Positions 14,174 through 21,716 of a stretch of DNA of 26,605 nt are shown piece by piece; position 1 is the first letter of the stretch, and every line of letters begins with the position of its first letter. Source of the DNA: DASZHJ01 sp035541215. Its GTDB lineage: Bacteria > Pseudomonadota > Alphaproteobacteria > ATCC43930 > CGMCC-115725. The notes below the pieces were generated by a model. The model worked only from the letters and a program-made list of their open reading frames with translations. It did not search any database and was not told the origin of the DNA. The position numbers and the translations under genes were made by a program. Location: NCBI GenBank assembly GCA_035541215.1, contig DATKNV010000226.1, positions 1-26,605 of the forward strand, in the 5' to 3' direction.

Positions 14174-15283
14174 ATGTCCAAGGACCCAATCACCCTCGCG
14201 CTCATCGGCGACGTCATGCTCGGTCGCGGCGTCAGCGCTCTCTTTCCCTCCCGGGAGCCGAACTCGTTCTGGGGCGACGTGCTGCCCGTGCTGCGCGCGG
14301 CCGACGCCGTGATCGCCAATCTCGAAAGCCCGATCACGGAAGCCGCGAGCGAGTGGCGGCGGAGCTGGAAGGCGTTTCGCTTCCGCGCCGCGCCCACGGC
14401 GGTGGAGGTGCTTCGGGCGGCCAATGTCCGCTGCGTCAATCTCGCCAACAACCACGCGCTCGACTACGAGGAGCGCGGCCTCGGCGAGACGCTCGACCGG
14501 CTCGATGCCGGCGGGATCGCGCATGTGGGTGCCGGCCGGAACTTGGCCGGCGCGGTTCGCCCGTCCCTGCTCGATGCCGGCGGAGCGAAGGTCGGGGTCA
14601 TCGGCATGACCGACACGATGCCGGAATTCGCGGCGGCGCCCAGGCGCGCCGGCACCAACGTGCTGCGGATCGACGACAGCGCCGCCTCTCTCGGCCTCAT
14701 CGCGCTCCAGATCCGGGAGCTGCGCCGCGCGGGGGCGGAGACCATCGTGCTGAGCGTGCACTGGGGTCCGAACCTGCGGGTATCGCCGCCGTCGCGGTTC
14801 CGCCGCTTCGCGCGCGCCGCCGTGGAGCTCGGCGTCGACATAGTCCACGGCCATTCCGCGCACCTCGTTCAAGGTGTCGAGCGCTGGAGCGACGGTCTCA
14901 TACTCTATGACACCGGAAACTTCCTCGACGATTACTGGGTCTTTCCGGGAATCCGGATCGACCGCTCCTTCGTCTTCCTCGTGGAGCTCCGCGACGGCAA
15001 GCCCGCGCGCCTCTCGATGCGGCCGGTGAAGCTCAAGCGCGGATCCGTCGATCTTGCGACGGGCATCGACTTCGCGGCGACCGTCGAGACGATGCAACGC
15101 CGCTCGCGCCCCTTCGCAACGGTGCTCGTCCGGACGCCGCACGGGCTGCTCGCACCCTGGCCGGGCGGCGAGAGAGCGACGCCGCCCGCGCCCGACGACC
15201 CGCCGCTGCACTCGCTCGCAGCGAGAAGCTCGCGCTTACGCGATGCAAGCCGCTTCTCCGCTCTGACGCTCAAGGGGAGATGA
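14174..15283 (+). CDS. CapA-family protein (poly-gamma-glutamate synthesis type)
   Basis: The 369-residue product has a CapA/PgsA metallophosphatase-like domain (about 6-290). Signature motifs: GDVMLGRG (~12), DAVIANLESPIT (~47), NLANNHALDY (~88), VLSVHWG (~191), DIVHGHSAHLVQGVE (~220) and ILYDTGNFLDDY (~240). The first residues are not a signal peptide, so it may act in the cytoplasm, unlike many CapA proteins. The last ~70 residues are Pro/Ala/Arg-rich and probably disordered. Family members act in capsule or polyglutamate assembly, but most are uncharacterised. There is no capB or capC nearby. The start has AGGAGG upstream; the end abuts the transporter gene. Confidence 0.85.
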   Translation: MSKDPITLALIGDVMLGRGVSALFPSREPNSFWGDVLPVLRAADAVIANLESPITEAASEWRRSWKAFRFRAAPTAVEVLRAANVRCVNLANNHALDYEERGLGETLDRLDAGGIAHVGAGRNLAGAVRPSLLDAGGAKVGVIGMTDTMPEFAAAPRRAGTNVLRIDDSAASLGLIALQIRELRRAGAETIVLSVHWGPNLRVSPPSRFRRFARAAVELGVDIVHGHSAHLVQGVERWSDGLILYDTGNFLDDYWVFPGIRIDRSFVFLVELRDGKPARLSMRPVKLKRGSVDLATGIDFAATVETMQRRSRPFATVLVRTPHGLLAPWPGGERATPPAPDDPPLHSLAARSSRLRDASRFSALTLKGR

Positions 15284-15285
15284 AA

Positions 15286-17319
15286 ATGTCCGCGCAATCG
15301 GCCAACGCCGTGCTTCGCCTCAGGGGCTTCCGCGCCCTCTTCCTCGCGCAGCTCCTCGGCGCCTTCAACGACAATGTGCTGAAGGTGCTGGTCTCCTTGC
15401 TCGCGATCGAGAGCGCCGCGATCGGCCATTCCGGCGGCTACCTCTCCCTCGTCAGCACCGTTTTCATGGCCCCTTACCTGCTGTTCTCGGGCTATGCGGG
15501 CTACGTCGCGGACATTTTCAACAAGCGCCGCGTGCTGATCCTCGTCAAGGCAGGCGAGGTCGCGATCATGATACTGGCCTTCGCCGCGCTGATCTGGGGG
15601 CGCATCGACCTGCTGCTCGTGGTGATGTTCCTGCTGGGCACGCAGGCGACTTTCTTCAGCCCGGCAAAGTACGGGATCGTCCCGGAAATGCTGCCCGAGG
15701 GCGCTCTGCCGAGCGCCAACGGCTGGCTCGAGCTCAGCCGCTACACCGCCGTCATTCTCGGCACCGCATTGGGCGGGGTGGTGCTGCTGCGGTGCGGAGA
15801 CCGGCCGGCGGTCATGGGCCTTCTGCTGCTGTCGATCGCCGCGGCGGGCTTCGCGGCGAGCCTTGGCATCACGCCGGTCCCGCGCTCGGGCGCCGAGAAG
15901 CGCTTTCGGCTCAATCCCTGGCGCGAGGTGGCCGCGGGCGTGCGGCGCCTCGCCAGCGACCCCAGACTGACCTGGACCGTCGCCGGCATCAGCTTCTTCG
16001 AATTCATGGGCTCGCTGATCCTCCTCGACCTGCTGCTCGTGGGTAAGGAGACGATGGGGCTCGACGACGGCTGGACGAGCCTGCTCGGCGCCTTCGCGGG
16101 CCTCGGCATCGGGCTCGGCAGCGTGGCCGCGGGACGCCTGTCGCGCGGACGGGTCGAAATCGGCCTCGTCCCCTTCGGTGCTGCGGGCCTCGGCGCCGCC
16201 GTCGTTGCGCTCCCGCTGGCGGCCGGATCCTACACGGCGATGGCCGGCATGCTGCTGACGGTTGGCCTCGCCGGCGGACTCGTCATCGTGCCGCTTTACT
16301 CCGCGCTCCAGAAGGAAGCGGGCGACGACGAGCGCGGCCATCTCGTCTCCACGAACAACTTTCTCAACATGACCGGGGTAGTGGTCTCCGCGGGCGCGCT
16401 GTGGCTCTTGCGCGATGTCCTGAATTTGTCGCCGGTCCGGATACTCCAGCTCGCGGGCGTGGTGACGCTGGCATCGACGCTGTGCGCGCTCCGGCGGTTC
16501 CCGCCCTACGCGGCATCGGCAGTGCGATGGGCGCGGTCGTCCCTCGGTCGCCTCGCCCCCGCGGCGCTCGCGCTCATCGCGCTGCCGCTCGTGGCCCGGG
16601 GCCGCAGTTCGCGGAGGGCGGCCGCAGTGCTGCGCCTCCTCCCCCTCGCGATCGCCATCGCGGCCGCGGGGACCGGGTCCGCTCTGGCGCGGGAGGAGAC
16701 CCAATACCTGGTCTTCCGCGCCGAGCATCAGCTCTTCGGCGACGTCGGTACCGTCAGCATGCAGATAGGCCGCGATGGCGCCGTCACTCGCGTCCGCACG
16801 CTGATCGACGTCCGCGTCACCGCCCTCGGCCTGACGCTGCGGCGGATGACCGGAGAGTGCCGGGAAACCTGGGAGAACGGTCAGCTCCTGAAGTTCGCGA
16901 GCTCGATCGTCACCGACGGCGCGTCGCAGGCGGTCGAAGCGACTTTCGACGGCGGCCGCATCGTCGTGGAAGCCGGCGGCAAACGCGTATATGCGCCGCG
17001 CGCCACGCAGCCCGCGACGCCTTGGTCCGCGCGGTTCGTCACGGCCACGACGGTGATGTCTCCGGAGAGCGGCCGGGTGTCGTCGATCGAGATCGTCGAT
17101 CTCGGCAGCGAGGTGCTGGAGCTCGGCACCGCGAGAATCCCCGTCCGCCACTATCTCGTCCGCGGCGAGGACCAGCAGCACGTTTACTTCGATGCCGCCG
17201 GCATGCCGGCGAAATTCGTTTTCGAGCATGCGACGGGCCGTGTCACGCTCCTTCGTGCCGACGTGACGATGGCCGCTGCGATGCCCGCCGCCTTTCCCAC
17301 GGCAGCGAGGATGCCATGA
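15286..17319 (+). CDS. LplT-like lysophospholipid transporter fused to a DUF6134-like domain
   Basis: The 677-residue product has two parts. Residues 1-~415 are an MFS transporter of the LplT type: FNDNVLKVLVSLLAIE near the start, ATFFSPAKYGIVPEMLP (~120), 12 predicted helices. LplT flips lysophospholipids inward for re-acylation. Residues ~448-470 (VLRLLPLAIAIAAAGTGSALA) look like a signal peptide, followed by a beta-rich domain (~470-660) resembling DUF6134: ETWENGQLLKFASSIVTDGA, ATFDGGRIVVEAGGK, GTARIPVRHYLVRGEDQQHV, YFDAAGMPAKFVFEHATG. This part should be periplasmic. There is no stop between the parts. ATG 15286 has GGGGAG upstream; an ATG at 15280 overlaps the capA stop. It overlaps the next gene as ATGA. 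Confidence 0.8.
   Translation: MSAQSANAVLRLRGFRALFLAQLLGAFNDNVLKVLVSLLAIESAAIGHSGGYLSLVSTVFMAPYLLFSGYAGYVADIFNKRRVLILVKAGEVAIMILAFAALIWGRIDLLLVVMFLLGTQATFFSPAKYGIVPEMLPEGALPSANGWLELSRYTAVILGTALGGVVLLRCGDRPAVMGLLLLSIAAAGFAASLGITPVPRSGAEKRFRLNPWREVAAGVRRLASDPRLTWTVAGISFFEFMGSLILLDLLLVGKETMGLDDGWTSLLGAFAGLGIGLGSVAAGRLSRGRVEIGLVPFGAAGLGAAVVALPLAAGSYTAMAGMLLTVGLAGGLVIVPLYSALQKEAGDDERGHLVSTNNFLNMTGVVVSAGALWLLRDVLNLSPVRILQLAGVVTLASTLCALRRFPPYAASAVRWARSSLGRLAPAALALIALPLVARGRSSRRAAAVLRLLPLAIAIAAAGTGSALAREETQYLVFRAEHQLFGDVGTVSMQIGRDGAVTRVRTLIDVRVTALGLTLRRMTGECRETWENGQLLKFASSIVTDGASQAVEATFDGGRIVVEAGGKRVYAPRATQPATPWSARFVTATTVMSPESGRVSSIEIVDLGSEVLELGTARIPVRHYLVRGEDQQHVYFDAAGMPAKFVFEHATGRVTLLRADVTMAAAMPAAFPTAARMP
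16613..16629 (+). promoter_or_regulatory. Internal ribosome-binding site and GTG start inside the fusion gene
   Basis: GGAGGG (16613-16618) is followed after eight bases by an in-frame GTG (16627-16629, residue 448 of the fusion). The codons from this GTG encode a complete-looking Sec signal peptide ending in SALA, cleavage expected before REE. Initiation here would give a separate 230-residue secreted protein ending at 17319. The arrangement suggests that the DUF6134-like part was, or still is, an independent cistron. Confidence 0.55.
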
Positions 17320-18500
17320 CATACCCCATCGTCGAACCCGCCGGCGCCGCGACCCGGCGCTCCCTCTCGACCGCTTCGGTTCCCACGACCGCTGCACCGC
17401 GAATCCTCGCGGGAACGCAGAAGATCAAGTTCCGCGAAGGCAACCACGCGGGCTTCTACCGCACCCTCAAACTCCGCGTGAACGCCTATTTCGACGCGAG
17501 CGGGAAGAGCCGCTACGCCGATTGGCGGCTGTGGCTCAAGGGGGCGCTCTTCGCGGCTCAGACCGCGGGCGCCTATGCGCTCGTCCTCTCGAGCAGCACC
17601 GGCCCCTGGGAGAAGCTCTTCTTCGCGAACGTCTTCGGGATCGGGGCGCTGATGCTCGGCGTCAACGTCGCACACGATGCCGCGCACGACGCGCTGACGC
17701 CCTGGCGCTGGCTCAACCGCGCGCTGCAGACGGCGATCTTCACGCTTCTCGGCGCCAACGCCTATCTCTGGCGCCTACGGCACATCAAGTCGCACCACAC
17801 CTTCCCGAACGTGAACGGCTGCGACATCGACATCGATCAGAACATCTTCCTGCGGCTGTCGCCGAATCACCGCCGGCGCTGGTTCCATCGCTTCCAGCAT
17901 CTTTATGCGCCCGTCATCTTCTGGCTCGTCGACATCCACACGGTCTTCTACGAGGATTTCGAGTACCTCTTCAGGAAGCGGCTCGCCAACATGATGGGAA
18001 TCCGCCATCCCCGCAGCGAGTATTTCATGTTCGTGGCGTGCAAGATCGCCTATCTCGCGCTCGTCGCGGGCATCCCCATGGCGGTACTGGACCTGCCGTG
18101 GTGGCAGGTGCTGCTGGGGGCGGCCTCGATGAGCTTTCTCGCCTCCGTCGCCTTCGTCACCCTGCTCATCGGCACGCATTTCGCGGAGGAGGCGGAGTTT
18201 CCGCATTTCGATCCTAATGGCTACATCGCGCACGATTGGGCGGAGCACGCGATGGTGACCTCCGTCGACTGGAGTCCGATGAGCGGCCTCGCCTCTTTCG
18301 TGACCGGCGGCGCCAATTGCCACGCGGCGCACCACCTCTTTCCGACGGTCTCGCACGTGCACTACATCCCCCTCACCCGCATCATCCGGGAGACGGCCGC
18401 GGAGTTCGGCATCCGCTACAACTGCACGACGCTGCCGCGCCTCGTGCGCTCGCACTTCCGCTTCCTGCGGCGGATGGGCACACTGGCGGCCGCGGCGTGA
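17316..18500 (+). CDS. Membrane fatty acid desaturase (COG3239 type)
   Basis: This 394-residue di-iron desaturase has canonical histidine boxes: HDAAH (120-124), HIKSHH (156-161) and HAAHH (336-340), followed by LFPTVSHVH. A front segment FYRTLKLRVNAYFDASGKSR (~48-65) resembles the N-terminus of linoleoyl-CoA-type desaturases; no cytochrome b5 domain is present. Membrane helices lie near 74-95, 102-125, 138-152, 235-258 and 263-287. Start ATG 17316 overlaps the transporter stop (ATGA), so expression is coupled to the LplT-DUF6134 gene. The substrate is probably an acyl lipid or acyl-CoA; regiospecificity cannot be read from sequence. It is a paralogue of the desaturase at 10522. Confidence 0.88.
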   Translation: MTYPIVEPAGAATRRSLSTASVPTTAAPRILAGTQKIKFREGNHAGFYRTLKLRVNAYFDASGKSRYADWRLWLKGALFAAQTAGAYALVLSSSTGPWEKLFFANVFGIGALMLGVNVAHDAAHDALTPWRWLNRALQTAIFTLLGANAYLWRLRHIKSHHTFPNVNGCDIDIDQNIFLRLSPNHRRRWFHRFQHLYAPVIFWLVDIHTVFYEDFEYLFRKRLANMMGIRHPRSEYFMFVACKIAYLALVAGIPMAVLDLPWWQVLLGAASMSFLASVAFVTLLIGTHFAEEAEFPHFDPNGYIAHDWAEHAMVTSVDWSPMSGLASFVTGGANCHAAHHLFPTVSHVHYIPLTRIIRETAAEFGIRYNCTTLPRLVRSHFRFLRRMGTLAAAA

Positions 18501-18514
18501 GCCTCGCTCACGCC
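18494..18514. terminator. Bidirectional hairpin spanning two facing stop codons
   Basis: GGCGTGAGC (18494-18502) pairs perfectly with GCTCACGCC (18506-18514) around a 3-nt loop. The plus-strand TGA of the desaturase (18498-18500) and the minus-strand TGA of the aminotransferase (18510-18508) sit in opposite arms. There is no T-tract on either side, so if it terminates it does so weakly or with help. The convergent gap is only seven bases. Confidence 0.45.
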
Positions 18515-19686
18515 TGCGCCAGATACTCCATCGCGGCGTCGACGCCGCCCGTGCCGTGGGGGACGCCGAGGATGCCGAGCGTCATCTCGACGGCGGCGAG
18601 CGCGCCCAGGATCATGGGCTCGTTGAGGTCGCCCATGTGCCCGATGCGGAAGACGCGGCCGTCGAGCACGTCGAGCCCGCCGCCTAGCGAGACGTTGAAG
18701 CGCTCGAGGCAGGCTTGGCGGACCTTGTTGGCGTCGTGGCCCTCGGGCACCATGACGGCGGTGATCGAATCGGATTCGACGCGGGGATCGCTCGCGAAGA
18801 TCTCGGGGCCATCGTTTTGCCGCCAGCGCCGCACCGCCCGCCGTACCGCCTCGGCGAGACGGTGGTGGCGCGCGAAGACCTGCTCCAGCCCCTCCTCGTC
18901 CAGCATGCGCAGCGCCTCTTGAAGGCCGAAGAAGAGATGCGAGGGTGCGGTGCCGGGGAAGCTCGTCTGCTCCATCCCCGTCATGTAGCGCTTCCAGTCC
19001 CAATAGACGCGCGGCATGCGCGCGCTCTCGCTCGCCTTGAGCGCTTTGGGGCTCACGCCCGTGAAGGCCATGCCGACCGGAAGCATCAGCCCCTTCTGCG
19101 AGCCGCCGACGACCACGTCGACCTGCCAGTCGTCCATGCGGAAGTCGTAGCAGCCGAGCGAGGAGATCACGTCCACGAGGAAGAGCGCGGGATGCCGCGC
19201 ACGGTCGATCGCGCCGCGGATCTCGGCGCAGCGGTTGGCCACGCCCGTCGAGGTCTCGTTGTGGACGAGGAGCACGCCCTTGATCGCGTGCGCACGGTCC
19301 TCGCGCAGCCGAGCCTCCAGCGCCGCCGGATCGACGCCCGCGCGCCAGTCGCCGGGCAGCGTCTCGACCTCGAGACCGAGCGCCTGGGCGAGCCGGCCCC
19401 AGTTGAGCGAGAAGTAGCCGGACTCCAGCACCAGCACCTTGTCGCCCGGCGAGAACACATTGACGAGCGCCACTTCCCAGGCGCCGTGGCCGGTCCCGGC
19501 GTAGCAGAGGATCGCGTGCTCGGTGCGGAAGACGCGCCTCAGGCCCGCCACGCATTCCGCGAAGATCGCGCGGAACTCCGCACCCATGAAATCGATCGCC
19601 GCTCGGTCCATCGCTCGGAGGATGCGGTCGGGAATGTTGGTCGGGCCGGGGTTCTGGAAGAACTGGCGGCCGCGGGTCACTGCCAT
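18508..19686 (-). CDS. Class V aminotransferase (alanine/serine-glyoxylate type)
   Basis: This 392-residue PLP enzyme of fold type I belongs to the alanine-glyoxylate / serine-glyoxylate / serine-pyruvate aminotransferase group. Motifs: NPGPTNIPDRIL (12-24), YAGTGHGAWE (62-71), HNETSTG (142-148), VDVISSLG (171-178) with PLP-contacting Asp172, and GGSQKGLMLP (194-203) with Schiff-base Lys198. The C-terminus has FRIGHMGDLNEPMILGAL. It probably moves an amino group from serine or alanine to glyoxylate; the exact donor is not certain. The start is ATG 19686 with GGAGAT upstream. It appears monocistronic and is divergent from the binding-protein gene at 19988. Confidence 0.88.
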   Translation of the reverse strand: MAVTRGRQFFQNPGPTNIPDRILRAMDRAAIDFMGAEFRAIFAECVAGLRRVFRTEHAILCYAGTGHGAWEVALVNVFSPGDKVLVLESGYFSLNWGRLAQALGLEVETLPGDWRAGVDPAALEARLREDRAHAIKGVLLVHNETSTGVANRCAEIRGAIDRARHPALFLVDVISSLGCYDFRMDDWQVDVVVGGSQKGLMLPVGMAFTGVSPKALKASESARMPRVYWDWKRYMTGMEQTSFPGTAPSHLFFGLQEALRMLDEEGLEQVFARHHRLAEAVRRAVRRWRQNDGPEIFASDPRVESDSITAVMVPEGHDANKVRQACLERFNVSLGGGLDVLDGRVFRIGHMGDLNEPMILGALAAVEMTLGILGVPHGTGGVDAAMEYLAQA

Positions 19687-19987
19687 GGTCGAGATCTCCG
19701 ATGGGACGGGCGTTCGATGCCAGGAGCGGTGCGCGGAGGGCGCGTCGCGGCAAGACTTTGGCGCAGACCCATCGCGCATTCAAGCAGGAGAGCACGCCGA
19801 TCCATGCGTGCGGGTTAACGCGCCCGAAGGCGCGCTGCATGGCTCGCCTAGCCGCCGCTGCCGCGCTAGTATTCGAAAATTCGAGGAGGAAGCGCACAAC
19901 AGCCGCTCGCGTTCCTTCGAGGTTCCACGCACTTTGGGTGCGCGGCCCGGTGGCCGTGCCGCAAGAGCGGGCTCCGGAGGGGGAACA
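19687..19987. other. 301-bp divergent intergenic region
   Basis: This region separates the aminotransferase (minus) from the ABC binding protein (plus) and should hold both promoters. I see a small hairpin, CGCGCC-CGAA-GGCGCG (19819-19834), and a ribosome-binding site GGAGGGGG just before 19988. No convincing paired -35/-10 boxes, small gene or repeat is visible. Confidence 0.5.
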
Positions 19988-21643
19988 ATGAGGATCAATC
20001 CCAGGATCGCAGCCGCCGTAACGGGGCTCAGCCGCCGCACGCTCGTCAAGGCGGGCATCGGCGCCATCGCCATGCCCGCAATCCTGCGCGCAAGCGCGCG
20101 CAGCGCCCGGGCCGCGGACCCGCGGAGCGTCGTCAAGGTGGCGCCCGAGGTCGATCTCAAGATCTTCGATCCCGTCTGGACCACCGCGACCATCACCTCC
20201 ACGCATTCCTGGCTCATCTACGACACGCTCTTCGCGATCGACCGGCAGTACAACGTCTCTCCGCAGATGGTGGAGAAGTACGAAGCGAGCGAAGACGGGC
20301 TCACGCACGATTTCATGCTGCGCGACGGGCTCAAGTTCCACGACGGCTCGCCGGTGACGGCGCGCGACTGCGTCGCCTCGATCCGGCGCTGGGCCGCGCG
20401 CTTCGGCGAGGCCAAGATCATGATGGAGCGCGCCGAGCGGCTCGATGCCACCGGCGAGAAGACTTTCGTGCTGAAGCTCAAGGAGCCCTTCGGCCCGGTG
20501 GTCGACGCGCTCGGCAACGCGAGTCAGGTCTGCTTCATCATGCGCGAGAAGGAGGCCTCGACCGATCCCTTCACGCAGATCAAGGAGACGATCGGCTCCG
20601 GCCCCTTCATCTTCGTGAAGGAGGAGTTCCAGCCGGGCGCGCGCGTGGTCTATCGCAAGAACCCCGACTACAAGCCGCGGACGGAGCCCGCGAGCGGCTA
20701 TGCCGGCGGCAAGATCGCCCACGTCGAGCGGGTGGAATGGACGATCATCCCGGATGCCGCGGTGCAGTCGGCGGCGCTCGCGACGGGGGAGCTCGATTAC
20801 CTCACCAATCCCGTCGCCGACCAGGTGCGGCAGATGCGGAGCAATCCGAACATCACCATCGGCTTCCTCGACCCCCTGGGCTGGCAGTTCCACATCCGCA
20901 TGAACTCGCTGGTGAAGCCCTTCGACAATCCCAAGGCGCGGCAGGCGGTGCAAATGCTGGTGGAGAGCCGGCAGGAGGCCTATCTCACCGCGACCGGCCA
21001 GACCGGCGATCTCGGCAAGGTGTGCCTCGCGCCCTTCGTCTGCGGCTCGCCCAACGAGACCCTCGTCGGGACCGAGAAGTTCCAGAAATACGATCCCGAG
21101 CGCGTGAAGGCGCTCTTCAAGGAAGGCGGCTACGCCGGCGAGAAGATCGTCCTCATGGACCCGACGGACCAGCAGAACCTGCACTTCCTGGCGTTGGTGC
21201 TGAACGAGCACCTCAAGGAGATCGGCATCAACGTCGATCTTCAGTCGATGGATTGGTCGACGCTGGTCTCACGCCGCTCGATCAAGGACGCGCCGGAGAA
21301 GAATCCCAGCGGCTGGAACATCTTTCCAACGGCTTGGCCCAGCAGCACCATGATGAACCCGGTGCTGAACGCACCGCTCGACTCGAGCTGCGATGCCACG
21401 AACTGGTTCGGCTGGCCCTGCGACGAGACCATGCAGCAGCTCCGCCGCGACTACCTCGCCGCACGCGCCGCCGAGCAGCGCAAGAAGGTCGTGGAGGCGA
21501 TCCAGCTTCGCTATCTCGAGGAGGCGCCTTACGCTTATGCCGGCCAGTACTTCCCGCCGATCGCCTACCGCAAGGACCGCCTCAAGGGCGTCATCGGGAT
21601 GGTGAGCCCGGTCTACTGGAACATGGAGAAGTTCGCGGGGTAG
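19988..21643 (+). CDS. ABC transporter substrate-binding protein, peptide/nickel family (SBP_bac_5)
   Basis: The 551-residue periplasmic binding protein starts at ATG 19988. Its export signal has a twin-arginine-like motif (GLSRRTLVKAGIGAIAMPAI, residues 13-32) and a likely cleavage site near ARA-AD at ~42, so Tat export is possible. SBP family 5 features: VDLKIFDPVWTTATITSTH, YDTLFAIDRQYNVSPQMVEK, GLTHDFMLRDGLKFHDGSPV, a KNPDYK motif, and FDNPKARQAVQMLV. The length is typical (500-550). The ligand may be a peptide, opine or other small molecule. No DppBCDF-like permease or ATPase genes are in the window. Confidence 0.88.
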   Translation: MRINPRIAAAVTGLSRRTLVKAGIGAIAMPAILRASARSARAADPRSVVKVAPEVDLKIFDPVWTTATITSTHSWLIYDTLFAIDRQYNVSPQMVEKYEASEDGLTHDFMLRDGLKFHDGSPVTARDCVASIRRWAARFGEAKIMMERAERLDATGEKTFVLKLKEPFGPVVDALGNASQVCFIMREKEASTDPFTQIKETIGSGPFIFVKEEFQPGARVVYRKNPDYKPRTEPASGYAGGKIAHVERVEWTIIPDAAVQSAALATGELDYLTNPVADQVRQMRSNPNITIGFLDPLGWQFHIRMNSLVKPFDNPKARQAVQMLVESRQEAYLTATGQTGDLGKVCLAPFVCGSPNETLVGTEKFQKYDPERVKALFKEGGYAGEKIVLMDPTDQQNLHFLALVLNEHLKEIGINVDLQSMDWSTLVSRRSIKDAPEKNPSGWNIFPTAWPSSTMMNPVLNAPLDSSCDATNWFGWPCDETMQQLRRDYLAARAAEQRKKVVEAIQLRYLEEAPYAYAGQYFPPIAYRKDRLKGVIGMVSPVYWNMEKFAG

Positions 21644-21716
21644 GCGCCGGCGCTACTCTCGGCGCTTTGGCCGGATTCGAGTGTCCGCGGGAGTCATTTC
21701 TCCAAGGGAAGCCGTG

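Noticed and set aside
15220..15262. Imperfect inverted repeat AGCGAGAAGC / GCTTCTCCGCT near the end of the capA-like gene
   Set aside because: It lies within the low-complexity coding tail, has a bulge and a ~22-nt loop, and nothing suggests attenuation before a tightly coupled downstream gene.
14932..17397. An 821-codon open frame on the minus strand opposite the CapA/LplT genes
   Set aside because: The composition is charged and repetitive, with no motif or signal; the plus strand carries clear protein families over the same span.
19819..19834. CGCGCC-CGAA-GGCGCG hairpin as a terminator or riboswitch part
   Set aside because: The stem is only 6 bp, without a T-tract, and lies between divergent genes where no terminator is expected. 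Such hairpins are common by chance at this GC content.
18416..21211. A 931-codon open frame on the minus strand
   Set aside because: It runs antisense to the desaturase end and the ABC binding protein and out of frame with the aminotransferase. Its translation is Arg/Ala/His-rich low complexity, typical of unused frames in GC-rich DNA.
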